From positions 62,001 through 126,000 of the forward strand of contig JBEIHX010000002.1 in the NCBI GenBank assembly GCA_040381075.1: a DNA stretch of 64,000 nt, written 5' to 3'. This document shows, one piece after another, positions 56,944 to 64,000 of this stretch; positions within the stretch are counted from its first letter, which is position 1, and each line of letters starts with the position of its first letter. The position numbers were made by a program, and so were the translations under genes. Source of the DNA: JBEIHX01 sp040381075. GTDB lineage: Bacteria > Pseudomonadota > Alphaproteobacteria > Caulobacterales > Aquidulcibacteraceae. A model generated the notes under the pieces. The model saw only the letters and a program-made list of their open reading frames with translations. It searched no databases and was not told where the DNA came from.

Positions 56944-57876
56944 TCACACCCCCGCCGCAGTCCATGCCTGCCTCGGCCAGCGCCTGTGCACCCAAAACCA
57001 TTGCTCAGGCGCCTCGCGGATACGCGCCTCCATGAAGGCTGAAATCCTGGTCACGGTTTCAATGACGGCGGCGCTGACGTCAGGATCCGAACTGATCTCT
57101 ATGGGCTCATGAAAAGTCACTGTGAAACGACCAGGACCGTCACGCCGCGTGGAGATTGGAATCAAGGGGGCGCCAAATCGCATGGCCAGCCGTGTGGGTC
57201 CTGGCGCGGTCATCGCTTGATGGCCGAAGAACGGAACAGCGACGCCGTCGTTCATTTTCTGATCATTCATGAGGGCCGCGGACTCGCCGCGCTGCAATCC
57301 GGCAAGCAGTTCCCGCGCGCCATGCGCTCCCTTCGGCGCAAAGTCCGTGACGCCATAGGCCTGTCGCACGGCCGTGATGCGCGCATCGATGAATGGATTG
57401 TTCGCATGACGGTACGTAATCTGACATTTGAGGCCACGATGAAGAATGGCGGCCGCCATCACTTCCCAGTTTGCGAAGTGGCCTGCGACAAAGACTGCGC
57501 CTCTGCCCGACGCCTTGACCGCATCGAGGCGCTCCACGCCCTGCACTGCGACCCGCCCGTCGGGTTGATAGGCCTTGAGTTCGCTGAGGTGGGAAAACTC
57601 TCCTGCCGTGCGCCCGATGGTCTCCCAGCATCCCAGCGCGATCTCATGGACGCGCCGTTCGCGCATTCCCGGAAATGCCAGCTTGATATTGCGCAGTGCT
57701 GTGTGATGAGCCGCAGACAGCGGACCGATGCGGCGCGCCCATCGCCCGCCTGCATCGGACGCCTCCTCGATGGGCATGTCCCCAAACCATCGAGAGGCGG
57801 CATCCCAAGCAGCCGCCTCAAGCCGCCAGCCAAGTCTGTGGAAGATGGACTTCGCCTTAGGTGGGGCGGGCGCCAT
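56944..57876 (-). CDS. lpxL: lipid A biosynthesis acyltransferase (LpxL/HtrB type)
   Basis: Membrane-associated acyltransferase adding a secondary acyl chain to Kdo-lipid IVA, 310 residues. The catalytic HxxxxE is His133-FANW-Glu138, and LRNIKLAFPGM and MNDQKMNDGVAVPFFG are family blocks; the C-terminus ends in WFWVHRRWPRQAW. The start ATG overlaps the end of lpxK by 20 bp, so it is the last gene of the waaA-lpxK operon. Which acyl position it modifies is not clear. Confidence 0.92.
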   Translation of the reverse strand: MAPAPPKAKSIFHRLGWRLEAAAWDAASRWFGDMPIEEASDAGGRWARRIGPLSAAHHTALRNIKLAFPGMRERRVHEIALGCWETIGRTAGEFSHLSELKAYQPDGRVAVQGVERLDAVKASGRGAVFVAGHFANWEVMAAAILHRGLKCQITYRHANNPFIDARITAVRQAYGVTDFAPKGAHGARELLAGLQRGESAALMNDQKMNDGVAVPFFGHQAMTAPGPTRLAMRFGAPLIPISTRRDGPGRFTVTFHEPIEISSDPDVSAAVIETVTRISAFMEARIREAPEQWFWVHRRWPRQAWTAAGV

Positions 57877-58900
57877 GCGCCAACTCCAGCTGTGCTGATC
57901 CCAGGCTGGCGCCGGGTTGAACGAGCGAAAGCACGCGCACCAGTTCGGCGGCGTCATGGAATCTTGCCTGAACCGGGTACACCAAAACCTTGGCGCGCCA
58001 GCTGGCGGGCAGGCGCAGGGCGTCTTTCTCTGTTGTGATGAGTCGCGCCCGATGAGGCTGCGCGATCCTGGCGAGCATCGTCAGATCATCTGGCGTGTAC
58101 GAATGATGATCTGCAAAAGGGGCACAATCGCGCAAATCTGCTCCCGCCCCCGACAGCGCGTTGAAGAATTTATCGGGTCGCCCAATGCCGGCGAATGCAA
58201 CCAGCGGCCCATCCGGCGGCGGCCCCAGGGGCTGCAACTCCGCCTCAAGAACCGGACCATGAAAGCGCTCCAGCGCACCTGAGACATCATCTGGCGCGGC
58301 CGCGCGCGACCCGATGAGAACAACTGCGTCGGCGCGAGCAAGACCGGCGGCTACCGGCTCGCGCAATGGCCCGGCAGGAAACACCCTTCCGTTGCCAAAT
58401 CCGGAGGCGGCGTCGATGACCACGATTGACAGCGTCTTTCGGAGACTGGGGTTCTGGTGACCATCATCCATCACAAGCAATCGCGCCCCGGAACGCCGGG
58501 CGAACTGAGCGGCTGCTACACGGTCACGCCCCACAACCACCCGGGCCTCACGCGCGATCAGGAGCGGTTCATCACCGACCTCATGTGCGTCATGATGGTC
58601 AGCGTCTACAAGCAACGGCCCGGGCCTCGATCCTCCATATCCGCGCGACACGCCGTAGACCGGGCGATCAGATTTTTTCAGCAGTCGAATTATTTCGATG
58701 ACCACCGGAGTCTTTCCGGCCCCACCAAGCGTCAATGCCCCGACACAGACAACCGGGACCCCGGGGTTGTATGGCCGGGCCCTGGATATCTTCCAGGCCG
58801 TCACGCCCGCATAAAGTAAGGACAGCGGGTGCAACAGCGCACGCAGCAGCGGAGCAGCCTCCCGCCCCTCCCGGACGCGCCAGAAAACCGGCGGCTTCAC
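57857..58900 (-). CDS. lpxK: tetraacyldisaccharide 4'-kinase
   Basis: Inner-membrane kinase phosphorylating the lipid A disaccharide at the 4' position. The 347 residues start with KPPVFWRVREG, as in homologues, and contain the P-loop TLGGAGKT (57-64), VSRGYGG, and MDDGHQNP. I chose the GTG at 58900, which overlaps the waaA stop by 4 bp and has AAGGTGG upstream, over the longer GTG at 58921. lpxL overlaps its 3' end. Confidence 0.94.
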   Translation of the reverse strand: MKPPVFWRVREGREAAPLLRALLHPLSLLYAGVTAWKISRARPYNPGVPVVCVGALTLGGAGKTPVVIEIIRLLKKSDRPVYGVSRGYGGSRPGPLLVDADHHDAHEVGDEPLLIAREARVVVGRDRVAAAQFARRSGARLLVMDDGHQNPSLRKTLSIVVIDAASGFGNGRVFPAGPLREPVAAGLARADAVVLIGSRAAAPDDVSGALERFHGPVLEAELQPLGPPPDGPLVAFAGIGRPDKFFNALSGAGADLRDCAPFADHHSYTPDDLTMLARIAQPHRARLITTEKDALRLPASWRAKVLVYPVQARFHDAAELVRVLSLVQPGASLGSAQLELAHGARPT

Positions 58901-60183
58901 TGCGTCCACCTTTGCGCACACAGGTTCAAGAGTCCCTGGAGCGTGGCCGCAAGCGCCGCCTCGCCGCCCGCAGTCGCCGCACGGGCCCGCGCCGCCATGG
59001 CCCGGGCCGCGGACGCGTCAGCGAGCAACAGCATGACAGCGTCAGCCAGACTCACAGGGTCGCCCACGCGAACCACCGCCTGGGCGTCACCAAGCTGGCC
59101 GTACAGATCCTCGAAATTGCTGACATGCGGTCCTGTAATGATTGGGCAATCCAACTGCGCGGGCTCCACGGGAGTGTGGCCGCCAACGCCATGCGTCATG
59201 CTGCCGCCAATGAAGGCGCAGCCTGCAAGGCGCAGCCACAGCCCCATTTCACCCAAGGTATCAGCTAAATAGACACTGTGGCGCGATTGCGGAAGGGCTC
59301 CGCTCCGCCGGCGCGCCAGCGCGCCGCCGAGACCTGCAAGCCCCTGCATGATGGCGTCCGCACGATCCGGGTGCCGCGGGGCGATGATCAGGAGCGCGTT
59401 GGGAAGCGTGACCTTCAGACGTTCATGGGCGGCGACCGCCACGTCTTCCTCACCTGCATGGGTGGAGGCGGCAAGCCACACCGGCCGTCCTTCAATCGCC
59501 GCCTTGAACGCCGCGAGATCCTGCCCGTCGCATGCCGGCGGCCGGGCTGACAATTTGAGATTGCCGACCATGGGCGTAGGACGTCCGGTCAATCGCGTCA
59601 GCCCCTCGCTGGTGCGCTGATCGGCAGCCGCCAGGAAATCCAGGCTGCTCAGGAGCCGGCGCGCGCTCCGCTGCGCGCTCGCCCAATTCGTGAGCGAACG
59701 TGCGCTCATGCGCGCATTCACCAAGGCTGCGGGAATGCCGGCCTTGGCCGTATCAAGCAGCATGTTTGGCCAGATTTCGCTTTCGGCGAACACTGCGAGA
59801 TCCGGGCGCCAGTGGGCGAGAAAGCGGCGCATGGGCCCCGGCGCATCGATGGGTGCGTACTGGTGGACCGCATAGGGCGGCAGACGGCGCGACAACAGTT
59901 CGGCGGACGTGCGGGTCTGGGTCGTCAAAAGGGCGCGGATTTCGGGGCGCGCGCGCTTGAGCGCTTCCAGGAGCGCGACAAGCATGGCGCTCTCCCCCAC
60001 GCTGGCGCCGTGCAGCCACACAAGGCGGCCAGGCGGGCGGGCAAGACCCGGCATCCCCATGCGCTCGGCAAGCCGGGCAGGATCTTCCTTGCCCCGCCGC
60101 AGGCGCCAAGCGAGCACTGCAGGGGCCAGGGGAGTGAGAGCGCGGGTCGCTGCGCGATAAATCAGGAGGGCGGGCGGCAGCAT
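58897..60183 (-). CDS. waaA: 3-deoxy-D-manno-octulosonic acid (Kdo) transferase
   Basis: Transfers Kdo from CMP-Kdo to lipid IVA, 428 residues. An N-terminal membrane helix is followed by HGASVGE (58-64, catalytic Glu64), PIDAPGPMRRFLAHWRPDLAVFAESEIWPN, and the donor-site GGSMTHGVGGHTPVEPAQL. Its ATG overlaps the stop of the DUF374 gene by one base (TGATG), with AGGA upstream, and its stop overlaps lpxK. Confidence 0.95.
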   Translation of the reverse strand: MLPPALLIYRAATRALTPLAPAVLAWRLRRGKEDPARLAERMGMPGLARPPGRLVWLHGASVGESAMLVALLEALKRARPEIRALLTTQTRTSAELLSRRLPPYAVHQYAPIDAPGPMRRFLAHWRPDLAVFAESEIWPNMLLDTAKAGIPAALVNARMSARSLTNWASAQRSARRLLSSLDFLAAADQRTSEGLTRLTGRPTPMVGNLKLSARPPACDGQDLAAFKAAIEGRPVWLAASTHAGEEDVAVAAHERLKVTLPNALLIIAPRHPDRADAIMQGLAGLGGALARRRSGALPQSRHSVYLADTLGEMGLWLRLAGCAFIGGSMTHGVGGHTPVEPAQLDCPIITGPHVSNFEDLYGQLGDAQAVVRVGDPVSLADAVMLLLADASAARAMAARARAATAGGEAALAATLQGLLNLCAQRWTQ

Positions 60184-60932
60184 CAGTCGTCCTGTGCGGA
60201 CTGCGGCAGGTCTGACGGCGCGGGAAGCAGCACTGGCATGCCGGCCATACGGTCCGCCTCATCCGTGACGGCGTTGAGCGCGCGCTCAAGGTCAAGGCGC
60301 GCCTTCTCCAACTCCTCGCCTTTTGCTGACCTGGGCACCGAAATCGGATCGCCCCACACCATGGCGCCGCGCCCGAATAGAGGAGGCGTCATGAAGCAGT
60401 CCCAGGAGTTGAGCCTCGCGGCGCCCGAAACTGACCATCCACAGGGCAGCAGCCGCGCCCCGCTGTGACGGGCCAGACGGACAGCGCCTTCTGCTGCACG
60501 CTGACGCGGACCGCGCGGACCGTCGGGCGTGATGGCGACGCACCCGCCGGCGCTGAGATGCGCCAGCATCGCCCGATATGCCTCGAGCCCGCCTTTGTCC
60601 TTGCTTTTGCGTTCATTTCGCGCAGAGCCGCGCACAACCTTGATACCTTGGGTCAGGCAGGCGCGCGCCACAAACTCACCATCCGGCGACAGCGAGATCA
60701 ACATCAGCGGCGCCTGCCGGCCTCGGCGTGGCCGCCACCCCCGGACCGCCCCGATGATGCGCGCGTGCCAGAAGCAGTAAATCGTCGGAACGTCGCTTGC
60801 AGCGCACAGGTCATGCAGATCGCGCCGCACGTCAGTCCAGCGCGTGGTTCTGGCCACCAGGACCTGATAGAGACCGACAAGCACGCCAAGCGTGAACTGG
60901 AATGGCGGGGAGCGAAAGGATGACTTCAGCAT
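60183..60932 (-). CDS. DUF374 lysophospholipid acyltransferase-family protein
   Basis: A 249-residue protein of the DUF374/LpxL-like acyltransferase family, found in alphaproteobacterial lipid A clusters just before waaA. Motifs are CFWHARI (His56), LISLSPDGEFVA (79-89) and ITPDGPRGP (134-142). Substrate uncertain: lipid A or a phospholipid. The frame runs 206 codons further upstream, but that part encodes Arg/Ser-rich sequence from a tandem repeat, so I start at the ATG where homology begins. First gene of the four-gene overlapping lipid A operon. Confidence 0.85.
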   Translation of the reverse strand: MLKSSFRSPPFQFTLGVLVGLYQVLVARTTRWTDVRRDLHDLCAASDVPTIYCFWHARIIGAVRGWRPRRGRQAPLMLISLSPDGEFVARACLTQGIKVVRGSARNERKSKDKGGLEAYRAMLAHLSAGGCVAITPDGPRGPRQRAAEGAVRLARHSGARLLPCGWSVSGAARLNSWDCFMTPPLFGRGAMVWGDPISVPRSAKGEELEKARLDLERALNAVTDEADRMAGMPVLLPAPSDLPQSAQDD

Positions 60933-61023
60933 TGTGGGCGTGGTGGGCAGTCTTCCCGCGCCAGTCAAGCCCGGGGTGACCTCAGCGCCGGGGCGATTGG
61001 AGCGAGGGCGACAGCGCGACAGT

Positions 61024-61124
61024 GGCCTGATCGACAATGGCCTGATCGACAATGGCCTGATCGACAATGGCCTGAGCGACAGCGGCCTGAGCGACAGCGG
61101 CCTGAGCGACAGCGGCCTGACGCG
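61024..61124. repeat. 6.7 x 15-bp tandem repeat
   Basis: Three identical units GGCCTGATCGACAAT followed by three identical units GGCCTGAGCGACAGC and a partial seventh, between the divergent DUF374 and phosphatase genes. The two-block structure indicates a variant unit that was itself amplified. It sits in the promoter region of one or both genes. Confidence 0.93.
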
Positions 61125-61172
61125 ATGGGGCATTGACAAGGCGCGCCCTGCACCGCACCTCCCGCCCCACCG

Positions 61173-61862
61173 ATGAGCGCCCCCATGCCAGATCCTTCCT
61201 TGACCGACCCGAGGGCCCGCCGCCGCGCCGTGCGCGAGCTGATGTGGTCGGACCACGGCTTCCTCAGGGTGTGGTTCCGTAACTGGCATGAGGTGGCGCC
61301 TGGAATGTACAGGTCGAATCAGCCCTCGCCAGCGCATCTGGAAAGGGCGGCCGCACTTGGGATCAGGACCGTGATCAACCTGCGCGGGGCGATCGGGACA
61401 GGAATGTGGCGGCTCGAACGGGAGGCGTGCGCCCGCCTCGGGCTGGCGATGGAGGACTTCACCGCGAAGTCGCGCGACACGCCCTCCAAGGATTTCATTC
61501 ATGGGCTCGATGCGCTGTTCCAACGCATCACCTATCCGGCGCTCATGCACTGCAAGTCAGGTGCCGACCGCGCAGGGATCGCCGCCACACTCTTCCTGAT
61601 CCTGAAAGAAGGCCGCTCTGTGGAGGAGGCGCGACAGCAGCTGTCCCTGCGCTACCTGCATGTCAAGCAGGGCAAGACAGGCATGCTTGACCACTTCTTC
61701 GCATCATTTCTCGACTGGGCGCAGCGAAACGGCAAACCCGATGACGCCGCGACATTCCTCTCCTGGGTTGACGATGTCTACGATCCTGAGGCCGTCAAAT
61801 CGAGCTTCATGGAAAGCTGGTGGGGCAACATGCTGACAGAACGCATCCTGCGCCGGGAGTAG
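61173..61862 (+). CDS. dual-specificity/tyrosine phosphatase-like protein
   Basis: A 229-residue cysteine phosphatase. The P-loop C-x5-R is Cys127-KSGAD-Arg133 (HCKSGADRAG), with the upstream strand GIRTVINLRG and the acceptor start VAPGMYRSNQPSPAHL typical of bacterial DSP-like proteins. It could act on phosphoproteins, phosphoinositides or lipid phosphates. Divergent from the lipid A operon across the 15-bp array; whether it serves lipid A is a guess. A second Met at codon 5 is an alternative start. Confidence 0.85.
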   Translation: MSAPMPDPSLTDPRARRRAVRELMWSDHGFLRVWFRNWHEVAPGMYRSNQPSPAHLERAAALGIRTVINLRGAIGTGMWRLEREACARLGLAMEDFTAKSRDTPSKDFIHGLDALFQRITYPALMHCKSGADRAGIAATLFLILKEGRSVEEARQQLSLRYLHVKQGKTGMLDHFFASFLDWAQRNGKPDDAATFLSWVDDVYDPEAVKSSFMESWWGNMLTERILRRE

Positions 61863-62256
61863 ATATGGCGAGCAGGACCCAGAGCATGCGCCAGGGCTGT
61901 GCGTCCCCAGTGCTTCACTTGGAAATGGCGGCGCCGCTGACGCGCCAATCAAGCGCAATCAATCCGCAAGGCCCGCCCCCAAGACTGACCGGCGCACGCC
62001 GCAGGACGTCCAGGTCGGGCGATGCAGGGCCACGGCAGGCCTGCCAAGGCGTTGGCGACCATGGCGCGCACCGGGCCATCGCGGACCCCTCACCCGGCCC
62101 GGGCTTTGCCCCTGACCGAGGGGCAGGCGTCACGTCCGGCGTCAACCCTGGCTCCGCCCGGATGGCTGGCCCGATGGTGGGCCAGGACGCTTGGCTTGCG
62201 TGTTCGCCCGCTGGGAGCAACACTGGGGCCTGATCCCTCCGCCCGGAACCGCAGCC
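61863..62256. other. intergenic region with no recognised feature
   Basis: 394 bases between the phosphatase and adenine deaminase genes, both on the plus strand. No gene, strong hairpin or array recognised. It should contain the deaminase promoter. Confidence 0.45.
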
Positions 62257-63264
62257 ATGACTGAACACGCGGCCTTTATCGCCGATCTGCCCAAGGCCGA
62301 ACTGCACCTGCACCTTGAAGGGGCGCTTGAGCCCGAATTGATGTTCGCACTGGGGCAGCGCAATCGCGTCGCCCTTCCATTCAAGACGGTAGAGGAGGTC
62401 CGGCGCGCCTACTCGTTTTCAAACCTCCAGGATTTTCTGAACATCTATTACCAGGGCGCAGGCGTCCTGTTGCGCGAGCAGGACTTTTATGACCTCACCC
62501 TGGCCTACCTGCGCCGCGCGGCGGCAGACAATGTGCGCCATGCCGAAGTGTTTTTTGATCCGCAGACGCACACCGAGCGAGGGCTTCCTTTCAGCGTAGC
62601 GATTGATGGAATTCTGGCGGCCCTGAAAGACGGGGAAGTGCAATTCGGCCTCACGTCTGGTTTGATCCTGTGTCTCCTGCGCCACCTGGATGAGGAGGCT
62701 GGAATTGCGACCATGCGGGCGGCCGAACCCTATGCCGACAGGATCATCGGACTGGGACTTGATTCATCGGAGGTCGGACATCCTCCCTCAAAGTTCGCCC
62801 GCGCCTTCGCCCGAGCCGAGGCGATGGGCTGGAAAAAACTCGCGCATGCGGGCGAAGAAGGTCCCCCGGCCTATGTCTGGGAGGCTGTCGACCTGTTGAA
62901 GGTCGACCGGATCGATCATGGCAACCGAGCCCTGGAAGACCCAGCCCTGGTTCACAGACTTCGCTCGCAGGCGATCACGCTGACGGTTTGCCCGCTGTCC
63001 AACAAGGCCCTGTGCGTAACCCCAGATCTCCGCCAGCACCCATTGAAGCGCATGCTGGACCTGGGACTGAAAGCGACCATCAACTCCGATGACCCCGCCT
63101 ATTTCGGCGGCTATGTCGGAACAAACTACGAAGCTGTCGCTGCGGCGCTGGCGCTATCGCGCGCTGACCTTGTGACCCTGGCGAAGAACAGCTTTTCAGG
63201 CTCCTTCCTGCCGAATGAGGTGGTCATGCAGCACATAGCTGCGATCGACGCCATGGCGCAATGA
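62257..63264 (+). CDS. adenine deaminase (adenosine deaminase superfamily)
   Basis: Zinc amidohydrolase of 335 residues deaminating adenine to hypoxanthine in purine salvage. Zinc ligands His17 and His19 (HLHLEG), HAGEE, HGNRALED, and the metal Asp in NSDDPAYFGGY. The last motif is characteristic of the yeast-Aah1/bacterial adenine deaminase branch; adenosine deaminases usually have a different sequence after DDP. The ATG is chosen because AFIADLPKAELHLHLEG is the usual N-terminus. No strong ribosome site seen. Confidence 0.88.
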   Translation: MTEHAAFIADLPKAELHLHLEGALEPELMFALGQRNRVALPFKTVEEVRRAYSFSNLQDFLNIYYQGAGVLLREQDFYDLTLAYLRRAAADNVRHAEVFFDPQTHTERGLPFSVAIDGILAALKDGEVQFGLTSGLILCLLRHLDEEAGIATMRAAEPYADRIIGLGLDSSEVGHPPSKFARAFARAEAMGWKKLAHAGEEGPPAYVWEAVDLLKVDRIDHGNRALEDPALVHRLRSQAITLTVCPLSNKALCVTPDLRQHPLKRMLDLGLKATINSDDPAYFGGYVGTNYEAVAAALALSRADLVTLAKNSFSGSFLPNEVVMQHIAAIDAMAQ

Positions 63265-63320
63265 CCAGTGAGGCCGGACAGACCGCACCGCGCCTGCGAA
63301 TCCCAGACTGCGGCATGACT

Positions 63321-63395
63321 CCATCACAGTGTTCTGCACCACACTGTTTTGAATCTCACCGTTCTCCATCACGCTGTTCTCCATCACGCTCATCA
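63321..63395. repeat. 5 x 15-bp degenerate tandem repeat
   Basis: Five consecutive 15-mers related to CCATCACGCTGTTCT; copies 2 and 3 are the most diverged. They lie between the converging adenine deaminase and priA genes. Confidence 0.75.
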
Positions 63396-63522
63396 CTGCG
63401 CGTCATGGGGCCATGCAGCCCCTGCGCAACTCACGACGGCTGGCGGACCGGCGACCAGAGGCTGCCGCCGCCAGGATCACACAGGCGGCTTTGCGTCGGG
63501 GGGAAGCGCTGAATGGGGGGCG

Positions 63523-64000
63523 CTAAAGAAACGAATAAGGATCAATATCAATGGTCAGGCGCACGGCCGCGGAGAGCTTGACCCGCCGCATCCACGCCGC
63601 CATGAAAGCCGAGAGATCCACGCCCCGATCAGCGCGCACCAGAAATCGGCGCCGGTGGCGGCCACGCACGACCGCCAGGGGCGGCGCGGCCGGCCCCCAT
63701 ACGTCTACGCCCGAGGCGTCGGGGGCCGCTGCGCCGAAGGCCCGCGCAGCCGTTTCAGCCATCTCCATGTCCGGGGCAGATATGATTGCCGCGGCGAGCC
63801 GCCCATAGGGCGGAAACCCGAGTTCCGCACGCCCGGCGAGCTCGATAGCGAGAAAGCCGTCGCGATCCCCCCGCGCCAGGGCCTGGAGTGCGTCGTGATC
63901 CGGCATGTATGTCTGCAGCATCGCAAGACCCGGGCGATCAGCCCGGCCAGCGCGCCCTGCGACCTGCGCAAGGAGCTGATAGGTCCTTTCGCCAGCGCGC
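63523..64000 (-). CDS. priA: primosomal helicase PriA, C-terminal part (cut by window edge)
   Basis: The frame is open from the window edge down to a stop at 63523 and encodes the last ~158 residues of PriA, the replication-restart helicase. Diagnostic are ERTYQLLAQVAGRAGRADRPG (helicase motif VI region), MLQTYMPDHDALQALARGDRD, ELGFPPYGRLAA and the C-terminal VRLTIDIDPYSFL. The helicase motifs and zinc-binding cysteines would lie beyond the window. The internal Met at 63921 is not the true start. Confidence 0.92.
   Translation of the reverse strand, partial: RAGERTYQLLAQVAGRAGRADRPGLAMLQTYMPDHDALQALARGDRDGFLAIELAGRAELGFPPYGRLAAAIISAPDMEMAETAARAFGAAAPDASGVDVWGPAAPPLAVVRGRHRRRFLVRADRGVDLSAFMAAWMRRVKLSAAVRLTIDIDPYSFL

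Noticed and set aside
61024..61124. CRISPR array
   Set aside because: Units are directly adjacent with no spacers, and only 15 bp long; no cas genes. The same holds for the other arrays.
60933..61550. N-terminal extension of the DUF374 protein with PLSIR/PLSLR repeats
   Set aside because: The repeats are a translation of the intergenic 15-bp array; homology starts only at the ATG at 60932.

Overview
The window is GC-rich chromosomal DNA that reads as an alphaproteobacterium of the Caulobacterales/Maricaulales (Hyphomonadaceae-type) group. This is inferred from a gyrA-coaD-cyclophilin-cyclophilin-queA-tgt block, an xseB-ispA-dxs block, a serC-serA pair, PhaR with phaA/phaB, a proteobacterial-type glutathione synthesis gene, and a secreted repeat protein resembling the holdfast anchor HfaD. 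No integrase, transposase, CRISPR array, rRNA or tRNA gene was recognised.

Layout. 0-8.5 kb (minus strand apart from the first gene): a lipoprotein, tRNA queuosine genes tgt and queA, two cyclophilins, coaD and gyrA. 8.9-15.4 kb: a DMT transporter, a Cu/Zn superoxide dismutase-like lipoprotein, gshA, a POT peptide transporter and an HfaD-like adhesin built of ~48-residue repeats. 15.5-20.5 kb: isoprenoid precursor genes dxs and ispA, xseB, a histidine phosphatase and a lipoprotein. 20.6-28.2 kb: a proline iminopeptidase, then the complete elongasome operon mreB-mreC-mreD-mrdA-rodA. 28.4-32.2 kb: poly-hydroxybutyrate genes phaR, phaA and phaB, with a lipoprotein between. 32.2-35 kb: small secreted or hypothetical proteins, a TlpA-like redoxin and an ExoD-like membrane protein. 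35.0-36.9 kb: a heavily decayed hydrolase pseudogene. 37-40 kb: serine biosynthesis (serC, serA).

40.5-53.4 kb is the accessory part and the most interesting stretch. Two large TIR-STAND proteins (TIR domain, P-loop NTPase, helical repeats, no recognisable DNA-binding tail) face each other. The plus-strand one overlaps by 4 bp a DUF4188/monooxygenase-like gene. The minus-strand one heads a chain of three paralogous serine hydrolases (beta-lactamase/EstB fold), every junction a 4-bp overlap, followed by one polypeptide joining a Baeyer-Villiger-type flavin monooxygenase to an alpha/beta-hydrolase. I read it as a ketone-to-ester-to-acid/alcohol catabolic or detoxification module tied to two NTP-driven TIR signalling proteins. 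That reading is inference.

53.6-64 kb returns to core genes: metZ, a YebC-family regulator, cspA, a lipid A/LPS operon of four overlapping genes (DUF374 acyltransferase, waaA, lpxK, lpxL-type acyltransferase), a dual-specificity-type phosphatase, adenine deaminase and the C-terminal end of priA, cut by the window edge.

A recurrent feature is short tandem arrays of 13-15 bp units lying between genes (nine loci seen), two of which include a stop codon in the repeat unit.
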